A stretch of 32,536 nucleotides of DNA, taken from an uncultured Flavobacteriaceae bacterium (GTDB lineage Bacteria > Bacteroidota > Bacteroidia > Flavobacteriales > Flavobacteriaceae). Positions 23,883-31,755 of this stretch are shown piece by piece. The translations under genes were made by a program, and so were the position numbers. The notes beneath the pieces are model-generated. The model searched no databases, was not told the DNA's origin, and saw only the letters and a list, made by a program, of their open reading frames with translations. Positions within the stretch are counted from its first letter, which is position 1, and each line of letters begins with the position of its first letter. Location: NCBI GenBank assembly GCA_905479835.1, contig CAJQNZ010000067.1:1-32536 (forward strand), in the 5' to 3' direction.

Positions 23883-26800
23883 TTATCTTAAAATATTCTT
23901 GAACCTTCTTCTTATAAATCGTCTGCAAAGGTAAGGATTGTCTGTTTAAAATTTCGTTTTGACGAAACCATAATTTTTTCTTAGCAATTTCATTGATGTT
24001 TCTTTTTTCAAACAACTGTGAATTTGTAGTAGATTCTCTCTTTTCATCTTGACCTTGTTTATAAGCTGCTTCTTCAAGTTTTAATAATTCATGTTTCATC
24101 TCAACCATCTTTTGCAATGTTGAATTTGTAAAACCTTTTTCTAATAAATCTCTCTCTAATTGTTCCATTTTTTTAAGAACACTTTCTCCTATTCCTTTAC
24201 CGTCAGCACCTTTCTTATTTCCTATTGCATCTTCAAGCATTTGACGCATTTGTGCTTGTTGTTTATAAATTTCATACAACTCTCCATTCATTTCTTCACC
24301 TTGTCCTTCGCCTTGTCCTTCGCCTTGCTTTGAACCATTTTCACCAGGTTTTTCTCCTGCCTTTTTCCCTGATTTTTCACCAGGTTTTTCTCCTGGTTTC
24401 ATTCCATCTTTCATCTTACTGATCATGTCTCCTTGTTTCTGAATAATGTCTGGAAGGCTAAAAGACTCGCCTTTACCTTTTCCTTTACCCATTCCTGATT
24501 TCGCATTCTGCATACCGTTAAGTATGGTACTTAATAAATAAGCTAAATTATTGGTAGCAGTCATGACAAACTGCTGATCTGAAACTCCTGTGTTAAATTG
24601 ATTGTCTGCAAAATGACTTAGGGATTCATCAAGATGATAATGAGCGTCAGAAAGATCCTTAAAAATCTGAGAACTGATTTTAGGTTGACGCATTGAAAGT
24701 GTATACAAACTATCATCAATATGTTCAAAGTATTCTTTGAGAACGTGTTGTTTTTTTAATTTTTTGGCAAATTCTGGGTGTGTATTATCAATTTTAGAAA
24801 AACCCTCCATCAAGTCTTCTTGCTGAAATGAAAATTCTACTAAGTTTTCTAAAATTAACCTCAACGCTTCAATGTCTTCATCCATACTTTCACCATCTGC
24901 ACCTGACATAGATTCTGACATTTTACCACTCATTTTTTTCATTTTCTGAGCTGCTGCTTTTTGGCTTTTACTGGCTGATTTTTTATTTTCTTTTTTTGAA
25001 GATTCTTGCTCTTCAGGACTATCAGACTTTTGCTCTTCGCTTTCTTTTAGTTTATCCGTTGCTTCTTTTTGTTCTTCATCAACACTTTTCTCTTCAGAAT
25101 CAGTTTTAGGCAAGTCCATAGGTTTTCTTAATGCCTTATTATCTTTTTCTAGTTGGTCTATTTCCTTCTTAATATCTTCAAATTCTTCATTTAGTTTTTC
25201 TTGCTTTTCAGATGAATTCTCTTCACTTTTAGATAATTCTTCTTGTTTTTTTGCTAAATCATTGAGTTTATCTTTGATTTGATCTGCTTTTTGCTCGACA
25301 TAAAATCGCTTAGTAAGCTCCAATATTCGTTCTAAACTTTTTTCGTTTTGTTTGTTTTTTTCTGTGAGTTCTTTAATTTTATCTGTCAACTCCTCCTTCT
25401 TTAGTTTCTCGGTAAGTTCCTTAAGTTCTTCCAATAGTTTTTCTTGCTTAGCAAGTTCTTTTGCCTCTTGTAATCTTTTCTGTATTTCTTCCTTACGCTC
25501 TTCTATTGTCTGGTTTTTTTGGATAGGTTGATCTTGAAGGTTTTTTTCGATTTCTTCAGTCTGTCGTTTCATCATTTTATCATATTTCTGCTGTCTTTCT
25601 ATAAAACTTTGCAGTTTTTTTTGGTCATTCCAGTTCATTTGAGACTTGTTCTGTAATGACTCTTGCATTTTCTGAAACTCTTCTTTAACTTGCCTTGATT
25701 TTTTAAGAGATTTTTCAAGGTTTTCGATAGATTCTTCCTGTTCTTCTAGTAGCTGCTCTTTAACCTCTTCTTCTGATTTTTTATAATATTTATAAGCCCT
25801 ACTTTTTGTTGTTTTGGGTCCATTTACAACATCATTATCATACAACTCAAAAAACATTTCATAGTCAGTTCCTTCAATTAAGTCAATTCCTTGAGGGAAT
25901 ATATAATAAAACTCTTCAAATGTTGAGTTCTGAATTTGAATAGGAAATGATTTTTTATTGTCGGGATTATTTACATCGTAATACACCAAGTTTAATTGAT
26001 TCAATCCATAATCATCACTCAATTGACCGGCAAATTGAGCAGGACCTAGTGAAATAGAATCAATGTCAGTTTTAATAAGAATCGTAGGGTGTTGATCTTT
26101 TATAACTTCAATAGCAAAATCGAGCTTTTCATAATCATCTAGTTTGTGATTGGAAGTTGAAATCTGATATTCTAAATTAGACTGAATGCGTTTCTTAAAT
26201 TCATAAAAATCTTTTTCTCTTTTTCTAAAATATTCTTTCTCTTTTTCTATAAATGAAACTTTATCAGTGTTTTTTGTCTTAACAGTCCATGTGATATTTG
26301 TTCCTTGAGGAACTAGAACATTTCCTGAATTTTTAATAGTTTCATTTCGCTTTTTAGTATGAGGCGGATATTTTAAAAAAAGTTCAATTCCTGTGATTAA
26401 AGGTGTTTTTATAACTGTGATTGAATATTTTCTAGAGGTAACATTGTTGGCGGTTAAATAAAAATCAAACGGCTCTTGAATGGATGTAAACGAATATTCA
26501 AACTGTCCTAAATTTTTATTTTGCAAATAATAATTTTGGTTCAAAAAATGAATTTTAACATCTTCTGGTATTGCTTTTCCTTTAGTTTCTATCAATAAAT
26601 TTATTCCTTCACCTTCAATAACATTGAAGTTATCATTCAATAACTCAAACGAGAAAGGTGCTGGAGGTTCATAGGCAATTTCTGGATGCATCACACGATC
26701 GTAACTATCTGAAAAAAGTGTTAAATTCCCTGTAAAATAAGTAATCAACCAAATTGCAACTGGAACTGCTAGAAATTTCAAGTATTTTTTATTGGAAGTG

Positions 26801-27237
26801 AAATCTATTGCTTTTTTAAAAGGAATCGGCTGAAGGTTTTCTGCTTTTTGATCTATACTTGCCAATAATAATTCCGATTGATCAGATTCTTCATTTAATT
26901 GAAGTACGTTTAACAATTTATCATCTACTTCAATAAAGTGCTTTCCTATAATTTTAGAAGCTTCTTTCAGTGTAATTCCTTTTTGCAGGCCAAATAGTTT
27001 TGCAATAGGAATTAAAATATATTTTATTAAAAGCCCCAACTCTACTATAATAAATAGCCAAAAAAGAACTGTTCTTGCTGTAGGTTTCAGCCATAAAAAA
27101 TGTTCAACAAGCAATGTGAATATGAAGTACAATAAACCATAAGCACTAAATAAAATAAGGCCTTTGATAAGTTCATTTGTATAATATTTTTGTACAAACT
27201 GTTGTAACTTGGATTGTATGTTTTTAATATTGTTCAA
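23866..27237 (-). CDS. DUF4175 family large membrane-anchored coiled-coil protein
   Basis: 1123 residues. Three hydrophobic segments are near the N-terminus (about 22-44, 55-79 and 151-172). A strand-rich, probably extracytoplasmic region follows (about 180-480). Then comes a very long Glu/Lys/Gln-rich coiled coil (about 490-790) and a Ser/Lys stretch (SASKSQKAAAQKMKKMSGKM). A helical domain leads to a Gly-rich tandem-repeat linker (GEKPGEKSGKKAGEKPGE, then GEGQGEGQGEE), and the C-terminus is basic. This matches the DUF4175 family of Bacteroidetes, whose role is unknown. The start is TTG at 27237: no in-frame ATG or GTG start lies in a sensible place, and MNNIKNIQSKLQQF fits what I recall of homologues. 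It overlaps ybeY and is divergent from gltX. Confidence 0.82.
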   Translation of the reverse strand: MNNIKNIQSKLQQFVQKYYTNELIKGLILFSAYGLLYFIFTLLVEHFLWLKPTARTVLFWLFIIVELGLLIKYILIPIAKLFGLQKGITLKEASKIIGKHFIEVDDKLLNVLQLNEESDQSELLLASIDQKAENLQPIPFKKAIDFTSNKKYLKFLAVPVAIWLITYFTGNLTLFSDSYDRVMHPEIAYEPPAPFSFELLNDNFNVIEGEGINLLIETKGKAIPEDVKIHFLNQNYYLQNKNLGQFEYSFTSIQEPFDFYLTANNVTSRKYSITVIKTPLITGIELFLKYPPHTKKRNETIKNSGNVLVPQGTNITWTVKTKNTDKVSFIEKEKEYFRKREKDFYEFKKRIQSNLEYQISTSNHKLDDYEKLDFAIEVIKDQHPTILIKTDIDSISLGPAQFAGQLSDDYGLNQLNLVYYDVNNPDNKKSFPIQIQNSTFEEFYYIFPQGIDLIEGTDYEMFFELYDNDVVNGPKTTKSRAYKYYKKSEEEVKEQLLEEQEESIENLEKSLKKSRQVKEEFQKMQESLQNKSQMNWNDQKKLQSFIERQQKYDKMMKRQTEEIEKNLQDQPIQKNQTIEERKEEIQKRLQEAKELAKQEKLLEELKELTEKLKKEELTDKIKELTEKNKQNEKSLERILELTKRFYVEQKADQIKDKLNDLAKKQEELSKSEENSSEKQEKLNEEFEDIKKEIDQLEKDNKALRKPMDLPKTDSEEKSVDEEQKEATDKLKESEEQKSDSPEEQESSKKENKKSASKSQKAAAQKMKKMSGKMSESMSGADGESMDEDIEALRLILENLVEFSFQQEDLMEGFSKIDNTHPEFAKKLKKQHVLKEYFEHIDDSLYTLSMRQPKISSQIFKDLSDAHYHLDESLSHFADNQFNTGVSDQQFVMTATNNLAYLLSTILNGMQNAKSGMGKGKGKGESFSLPDIIQKQGDMISKMKDGMKPGEKPGEKSGKKAGEKPGENGSKQGEGQGEGQGEEMNGELYEIYKQQAQMRQMLEDAIGNKKGADGKGIGESVLKKMEQLERDLLEKGFTNSTLQKMVEMKHELLKLEEAAYKQGQDEKRESTTNSQLFEKRNINEIAKKKLWFRQNEILNRQSLPLQTIYKKKVQEYFKINDSIQ

Positions 27238-27417
27238 TTTTATTTTTACTATTTGATTGATTTTTATGATTGTAAATGAGTAAAATTTGTTTCGTGAGTA
27301 AGAGTTTTATCTACTATTTTATTCTCGTTACGAATTTTCCTACTTCGAAATCAATCGAACTGACAGATATAATAGCGTGTTATATATAAAAACCAATTAA
27401 ATTATTAATGCATAAAA

Positions 27418-27448
27418 ATACTATTTTCATTGGCAAATAGTATCTTTG
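27418..27448 (+). promoter_or_regulatory. gltX promoter with overlapping inverted repeat
   Basis: The -7 element TATCTTTG (27441-27448) precedes gltX by 22 bases. A perfect 9-bp inverted repeat ATACTATTT / AAATAGTAT (27418-27426 and 27435-27443, 8-base spacer) overlaps its first bases and covers the spacer region, as an operator would. The rest of the 233-base gap 27238-27470 is AT-rich without a gene. Confidence 0.45.
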
Positions 27449-27470
27449 CGCTTTATTTTTAACAGAATTT

Positions 27471-28985
27471 ATGAAAAATGTACGTGTAAGGTTTGCTCCT
27501 AGTCCGACAGGACCTCTTCATATAGGAGGTGTAAGAACCGCTCTTTTTAATTATTTATTTGCCAAAAAACACAATGGAACATTCGTTCTGCGTATTGAAG
27601 ATACTGACCAAAATCGTTATGTAGCCAATGCTGAACAATATATAAATGATTCTTTAAACTGGCTAGGGATTTCTGCAGACGAAACGGTTGGTGTAAATGA
27701 AAAATTTGGTCCTTATAGACAATCTGAGCGTAAAGATATTTATCAAAAATATATACAGGTTTTATTAGATTCTGGAAACGCATATTACGCTTTTGACACT
27801 GCAGAGGATTTAGATCGAGAGCGAAAAGGACACGAAGAAAAAGGAAAAACATTTATTTATAACTGGCATAATCGTGAAAGAGGACGTCTTGTTAATTCGT
27901 TGATTTTAACAACTGATGAGGTGCAGAAACGTATTGAAAATGGTGATAAATATGTGGTTCGTTTTAAATCTCCTCAAGATGAAACCCTAGAAATGAACGA
28001 TCTCATCAGAGGGAATATTACTATTGATACGAATGTTCTCGATGATAAAATTTTATTTAAGTCTGACGGAATGCCAACTTATCATTTAGCAAATATTGTA
28101 GATGATTATTTAATGGAGATTTCTCATGTAATACGCGGTGAAGAATGGCTACCTTCTATGGCATTGCATGTGTTATTGTATAGAGCTTTTGGATGGAGTG
28201 CTCCAGAATTTGCTCACTTACCATTGATCTTAAAACCTACTGGAAAAGGGAAGTTAAGTAAGCGTGATGGAGATAAATTAGGCTTTCCTGTATTTCCATT
28301 AGCATATACAAATGAAACTACTGGAGAAGTTTCTAGAGGTTATAAAGAAGATGGTTATTTTCCTGAAACAGTTATTAATTTCTTAGCATTTCTCGGTTGG
28401 AATCCTGGAACTGAACAAGAAATTTTCTCATTACAAGAATTGGTTGAAGCTTTTGACCTAGATCGCGTTAATAAATCTGGAGCAAGATTTGATCCTGATA
28501 AAACAAAATGGTATAATCAGCAGTATTTGCAATCAAAATCTAATGATGTATTGGCAATGGCTTATTCTGATATTTTGGCTAAAAAAGGGGTTTCTACTTC
28601 AATAGATATTGAGAGGGTTGTTGTATTGATTAAAGAACGCGCAACTTTCGTTAGTGAATTTTGGGATTTGAGTTCTTTTTTCTTTCGATCTCCACAAGAA
28701 TATGATCCGAAAGCTTCAAAAAAACAATGGAAACCGGAAACTGGACAATTGATGGAACAAATTCTTGGCGTATTATCAGAGATTGAAGACTTCTCCTCAA
28801 AAAATATTGAAACTATTGTAAAGGAATGGTTGACTGAAAATGAATTGGGTTTTGGAAAGGTGATGCCTCCATTCAGATTGGCATTGGTTGGAGCAATGAG
28901 CGGTCCTCACCTATTTGACATTGTAGAAATGATAGGAAAAGAGGAAGCAATCAAGCGTATTGAAACCGCAATTAAAAAATTATAA
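27471..28985 (+). CDS. gltX: Glutamyl-tRNA synthetase
   Basis: A class I synthetase charging tRNA-Glu (504 residues). The HIGH motif is in VRFAPSPTGPLHIGGVRTA (6-24), followed by RIEDTDQNR and the KMSKS equivalent KLSKRDG (about 260). The catalytic domain also shows GMPTYHLANIVDDYLM and HVIRGEEWLPS. The C-terminal anticodon-binding domain is of normal length. It has its own promoter and is divergent from DUF4175. Its last codons interlock with those of the convergent thioesterase gene: the stop codons overlap by 6 bases, and no hairpin terminator lies between. Confidence 0.97.
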   Translation: MKNVRVRFAPSPTGPLHIGGVRTALFNYLFAKKHNGTFVLRIEDTDQNRYVANAEQYINDSLNWLGISADETVGVNEKFGPYRQSERKDIYQKYIQVLLDSGNAYYAFDTAEDLDRERKGHEEKGKTFIYNWHNRERGRLVNSLILTTDEVQKRIENGDKYVVRFKSPQDETLEMNDLIRGNITIDTNVLDDKILFKSDGMPTYHLANIVDDYLMEISHVIRGEEWLPSMALHVLLYRAFGWSAPEFAHLPLILKPTGKGKLSKRDGDKLGFPVFPLAYTNETTGEVSRGYKEDGYFPETVINFLAFLGWNPGTEQEIFSLQELVEAFDLDRVNKSGARFDPDKTKWYNQQYLQSKSNDVLAMAYSDILAKKGVSTSIDIERVVVLIKERATFVSEFWDLSSFFFRSPQEYDPKASKKQWKPETGQLMEQILGVLSEIEDFSSKNIETIVKEWLTENELGFGKVMPPFRLALVGAMSGPHLFDIVEMIGKEEAIKRIETAIKKL

Positions 28986-29525
28986 TTCTATTTTAACGTT
29001 GTGCGTGTCAAGCGCGTTTTTATAATTTTCTGGATTAAAGTTTTCGGTACTGAATTCTGAGTCTCTTTTATGCCTTGTTTTTAATCGCTTCACTGTTCTT
29101 AAAAAACGCCTCATTTCTTGCTTATTTCTTATGATTAACCCTGGAACTTTAAATGAATTTCCATTCTCGTCTTTAGCGACCATGGAAAAATAAGAAGAAT
29201 TGCAGTGTTTTATTTCTCCTGTCTGAATGTTTTGAGATTCTACTCGAATTCCTACAACCATTGAAGTGTTTCCTGTATAATTTATTCTTGCTCTTAAGGT
29301 TAACAACTCTCCTACTTCGACTGGATTTAAAAAATCTACTTTATTAACAGATGCGGTTACACAATAGGATCCAGAAAATTTAGAAGCAGAAGCAAATGCT
29401 GCTTTATCCATCAATGATAATATAAATCCTCCATGTATTTTTCCACTAAAATTAGAGTGAGAAGGAAGCATTAATTCGGTTAATGTTATTTCTGACTCAT
29501 CGGTTGTTTTAAAAAGGGCTTTCAT
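28980..29525 (-). CDS. Acyl-CoA thioesterase, hotdog fold
   Basis: 181 residues. ITLTELMLPSHSNFSGKIHGGFILSLMDKAAFASASKFSG carries the hallmark HGG-x-L-x-x-D of the YciA/BFIT-type acyl-CoA hydrolases. VNKVDFLNPVEVGELLTLRARINYTGNTSMVVGIRVESQN completes the hotdog domain. A basic, charged C-terminal tail (about 140-181) is probably flexible. It hydrolyses acyl-CoA to free acid and CoA in the cytoplasm, with chain-length preference unknown. It follows the small membrane protein gene by 2 bases, so both share a transcript. Confidence 0.9.
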   Translation of the reverse strand: MKALFKTTDESEITLTELMLPSHSNFSGKIHGGFILSLMDKAAFASASKFSGSYCVTASVNKVDFLNPVEVGELLTLRARINYTGNTSMVVGIRVESQNIQTGEIKHCNSSYFSMVAKDENGNSFKVPGLIIRNKQEMRRFLRTVKRLKTRHKRDSEFSTENFNPENYKNALDTHNVKIEL

Positions 29526-29527
29526 TA

Positions 29528-29875
29528 CTATTCTGTTTTTTGAACTTTAGTAATAAAATACTTTGTATCACCAAGCCACGGAAACGTTCCAAATCTTTCT
29601 TTATACGTTAGTTTTACATCATTTCCTTGCAGATCTTGTAGGTCTTTGATAACTTCAATTTCACTCTGCTCAACAGAAAATTTAAAAATCTGAGCCTCAG
29701 AAACACCTTGGCTTATTTCTCCCTCCCATGTCTTGAAAATAATTCCTTTGTGGCTGAATTTAACGAGTTCTCCTGCGCGATACCCTTCGCTATATGTTAT
29801 GTAGTAGATTGATAAAAAATAAAGAGTTGTAATTAATAAAACAATTCCGACTATGGAGAATAAAACTTTTTTCAT
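29528..29875 (-). CDS. Conserved small membrane-anchored protein (115 residues)
   Basis: One N-terminal membrane segment (KVLFSIVGIVLLITTLYFLSI) is followed by a compact soluble domain: YSEGYRAGELVKFSHKGIIFKTWEGEISQ, then LQGNDVKLTYKERFGTFPWLGDTKYFITKVQ. The EGYRAGELVKFSxKG stretch is well conserved in flavobacteria as I recall, and relatives are sometimes labelled 6-phosphogluconate dehydrogenase, for which there is no basis in this sequence. No enzyme motif is visible. It precedes the thioesterase by 2 bases and has its own -7 box. Confidence 0.75.
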   Translation of the reverse strand: MKKVLFSIVGIVLLITTLYFLSIYYITYSEGYRAGELVKFSHKGIIFKTWEGEISQGVSEAQIFKFSVEQSEIEVIKDLQDLQGNDVKLTYKERFGTFPWLGDTKYFITKVQKTE

Positions 29876-29893
29876 TTGATATATTTATAATTA

Positions 29894-29901
29894 CAAAAAT
29901 A
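29894..29901 (-). promoter_or_regulatory. -7 element of the membrane protein / thioesterase pair
   Basis: The minus strand reads TATTTTTG, matching TAnnTTTG, about 19 bases before the ATG at 29875. No properly spaced TTG is seen. Confidence 0.35.
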
Positions 29902-30059
29902 CACAATCTTTTAACCAAACAGAAAAGAACTACAATGGTCGATTTGTAACATTTTTATTATTTTGCGACATATATAAAGTAAAGTAGCTAAATTATAAAA
30001 CCTTAATAAATTCTTTTGTTATCTTTACGTATAACCTTTGCTAACTTAAATATAAAAAC

Positions 30060-30962
30060 ATGCTAAATTACCTTCCTATTCTTCTTCCTTTATTAATAAT
30101 TGTAATTACTGGATTGTTTATTGTAAAACAACAGACTTCTGTAATAATCGAACGTTTTGGTAGATTCCAGAGCATCAGACAAGCAGGATTGAATATTAAA
30201 ATTCCTTTAATAGATAGAGTTGCTGGACGTATCAGTCTTAAAATTCAACAACTAGATGTAAATGTTGAAACAAAAACACTAGATGATGTGTTTGTACATC
30301 TTAATATTGCTGTTCAATTTCAAATTAAAAGAGATCATGTGTACAATGCATTCTATAAATTACAAAACCCACACGAGCAGATAACTGCTTTTATCTTTGA
30401 TACAGTACGTGCTGAAGTTCCAAAAATGAAATTGGATGATGTATTTGTTAAAAAAGATGAGATTGCACAAGCAATTCAACGTGACTTGAAAGAAGCAATG
30501 CTTAATTATGGTTATGATATTGTAAAAGCATTGGTTACTGATATTGATCCTGATAAAAATGTGAAAATTGCGATGAACCGTATCAATGCTTCTGAACGTG
30601 AAAAAGTTGCAGCACAATTTGAAGGAGATGCACAGCGTATCTTAATTGTTGAACGTGCAAAAGCAGAAGCAGAATCTAAAAGACTTCAAGGAAAAGGTAT
30701 TGCAGATCAACGTCGTGAAATTGCTCGTGGACTTGAAGAAAGTGTTGCTGTTTTAAATAAAGCAGGTATTAATAGTCAAGAAGCCTCTTCTTTAATTATT
30801 GTGACGCAACATTATGACACACTACAAAGTATTGGTAGTAACTCTGGATCAAATTTAATTTTATTACCAAACAATCCTAGTTCGGCAAGTAACATGCTTA
30901 CGGATACTATTACAGGAATGGTTGCTGCAAATAAGATTAACACTGCGAATGATAAAAAATAA
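30060..30962 (+). CDS. SPFH/Band 7 (stomatin-like) membrane protein
   Basis: 300 residues. One N-terminal membrane helix (LPILLPLLIIVITGLFIVKQQ) is followed by the SPFH domain: VIIERFGRFQSIRQAGLNIKIPLIDRVAGRISLK, then LDVNVETKTLDDVFVHLNIAVQF and ALVTDIDPDKNVKIAMNRINASEREK. A helical, Ala/Glu-rich segment (QRILIVERAKAEAESKRLQGKG) drives oligomer formation. Relatives include QmcA/YbbK of E. coli, which form large membrane rings and interact with the FtsH protease. No nfeD partner gene is adjacent, so it appears to act alone. It ends at a strong bidirectional hairpin. Confidence 0.92.
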   Translation: MLNYLPILLPLLIIVITGLFIVKQQTSVIIERFGRFQSIRQAGLNIKIPLIDRVAGRISLKIQQLDVNVETKTLDDVFVHLNIAVQFQIKRDHVYNAFYKLQNPHEQITAFIFDTVRAEVPKMKLDDVFVKKDEIAQAIQRDLKEAMLNYGYDIVKALVTDIDPDKNVKIAMNRINASEREKVAAQFEGDAQRILIVERAKAEAESKRLQGKGIADQRREIARGLEESVAVLNKAGINSQEASSLIIVTQHYDTLQSIGSNSGSNLILLPNNPSSASNMLTDTITGMVAANKINTANDKK

Positions 30963-31047
30963 TTGTTGAAATTCTTATTCTCGATACAAATTTATACTCA
31001 TTTTCAATCGTAAAATTCACTCGAATCGATAGGTTTCTATAACAAAA

Positions 31048-31075
31048 AAATCCTGCTAAAAATTTAGCAGGATTT
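31048..31075. terminator. Bidirectional terminator between the SPFH gene and tatA
   Basis: A nearly loop-free inverted repeat AATCCTGCTAAA / TTTAGCAGGATT (12-13 bp stem), preceded by seven As and followed by TTTCTGTTTT. It can stop both convergent transcripts. Confidence 0.85.
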
Positions 31076-31120
31076 CTGTTTTATGAAAATTGATATTACC
31101 TCGTTTCTCTTGATGAAGTA

Positions 31121-31303
31121 CTATTTCTTCTCTTCTTCTTTTATGTCTTCCTTAGAAGCGTCTTTAAATTCTTTAATTCCGCTTCCCAATCCTCTCATTA
31201 ATTCTGGAATTTTCTTACCTCCAAAAAGTAATAAGACCAAAACTACAATTACGGCAATCTGCCATGGACCGACCATTCCTAAAAATATAGTAAGTGTGTT
31301 CAT
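31121..31303 (-). CDS. tatA: Sec-independent protein translocase subunit TatA
   Basis: 60 residues, as expected for a TatA/TatE subunit. The short membrane helix ([16 protein letters not shown]) is followed by the hinge FGGKKIPEL and an amphipathic helix ([16 protein letters not shown]) ending in a charged tail. TatA oligomers open the pathway for folded twin-arginine substrates across the inner membrane. tatC is not in the window. The gene has its own perfect -7 box, so it is probably separate from the haemoglobin and rnr upstream. Confidence 0.93.
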   Translation of the reverse strand: MNTLTIFLGMVGPWQIAVIVVLVLLLFGGKKIPELMRGLGSGIKEFKDASKEDIKEEEKK

Positions 31304-31323
31304 TTTTTTAATTGTTTAGATTA

Positions 31324-31331
31324 CAAATATA
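31324..31331 (-). promoter_or_regulatory. -7 element of tatA
   Basis: The minus strand reads TATATTTG, a perfect TAnnTTTG, about 20 bases before the ATG at 31303. No TTG is found at -33. Confidence 0.45.
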
Positions 31332-31362
31332 TGAAATAATTAATCGACTTTATCCTCCTATT

Positions 31363-31755
31363 TTATTGAATAAAATTATCGTTTTTACTTTGAGTTATTT
31401 TATAGAGCATTAACTCTTTCATTAGAGTAGCTCTTTTAATAGCTTCATCTGCTCTAGTTCCTTTAAAAGTTTCTTTAATAGTAGTTTTCCAGAGAAAAAA
31501 CCATTGATTAAAATGTATCGTTTTCAATTTTGATTTCCTGTCCAATTCTATATGTTTAACAATAGGATTTCCTTTATATTTTATTTCGTCAAGCAGAATT
31601 GTTTCCCAGAAATCACACATAATTGGAATGTGTTTTTCCCAATCTAATTTTATAACGTCAGTAAAGAAATAACCTATAGTTTCATCTTTGATTACCTTCT
31701 TGTAAAAAGCATCTATCAAAAATTCTATATCTTTTCTGTTGTTAATATCATTCAT
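31363..31755 (-). CDS. Group III truncated haemoglobin
   Basis: 130 residues in the 2-on-2 globin fold. DIEFLIDAFYKKVIKDETIGYFF opens the fold, DWEKHIPIMCDFWETILL is the characteristic group III E-helix and following block, and HFNQWFFLWKTTI carries the proximal haem His81. Group III globins bind oxygen and NO and are thought to help with respiration or nitrosative stress. It overlaps the end of rnr by 8 bases, so it is translated with it, although the functions are unrelated. Confidence 0.88.
   Translation of the reverse strand: MNDINNRKDIEFLIDAFYKKVIKDETIGYFFTDVIKLDWEKHIPIMCDFWETILLDEIKYKGNPIVKHIELDRKSKLKTIHFNQWFFLWKTTIKETFKGTRADEAIKRATLMKELMLYKITQSKNDNFIQ

Noticed and set aside
24290-24420. 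Tandem short repeats as a possible CRISPR or mobile repeat
   Set aside because: They are in frame and code for the Gly-rich GEKPGE/GEGQ linker of the DUF4175 protein, with no spacers of regular length.
29528-29875. 6-phosphogluconate dehydrogenase label for the 115-residue protein
   Set aside because: The protein has a membrane helix and no NADP-binding or catalytic motif, so the label sometimes seen on relatives is not supported.
31083-31319. Plus ORF of 78 codons opposite tatA
   Set aside because: It is antisense to a clear TatA protein and begins just after the bidirectional terminator. Its translation has no family features.
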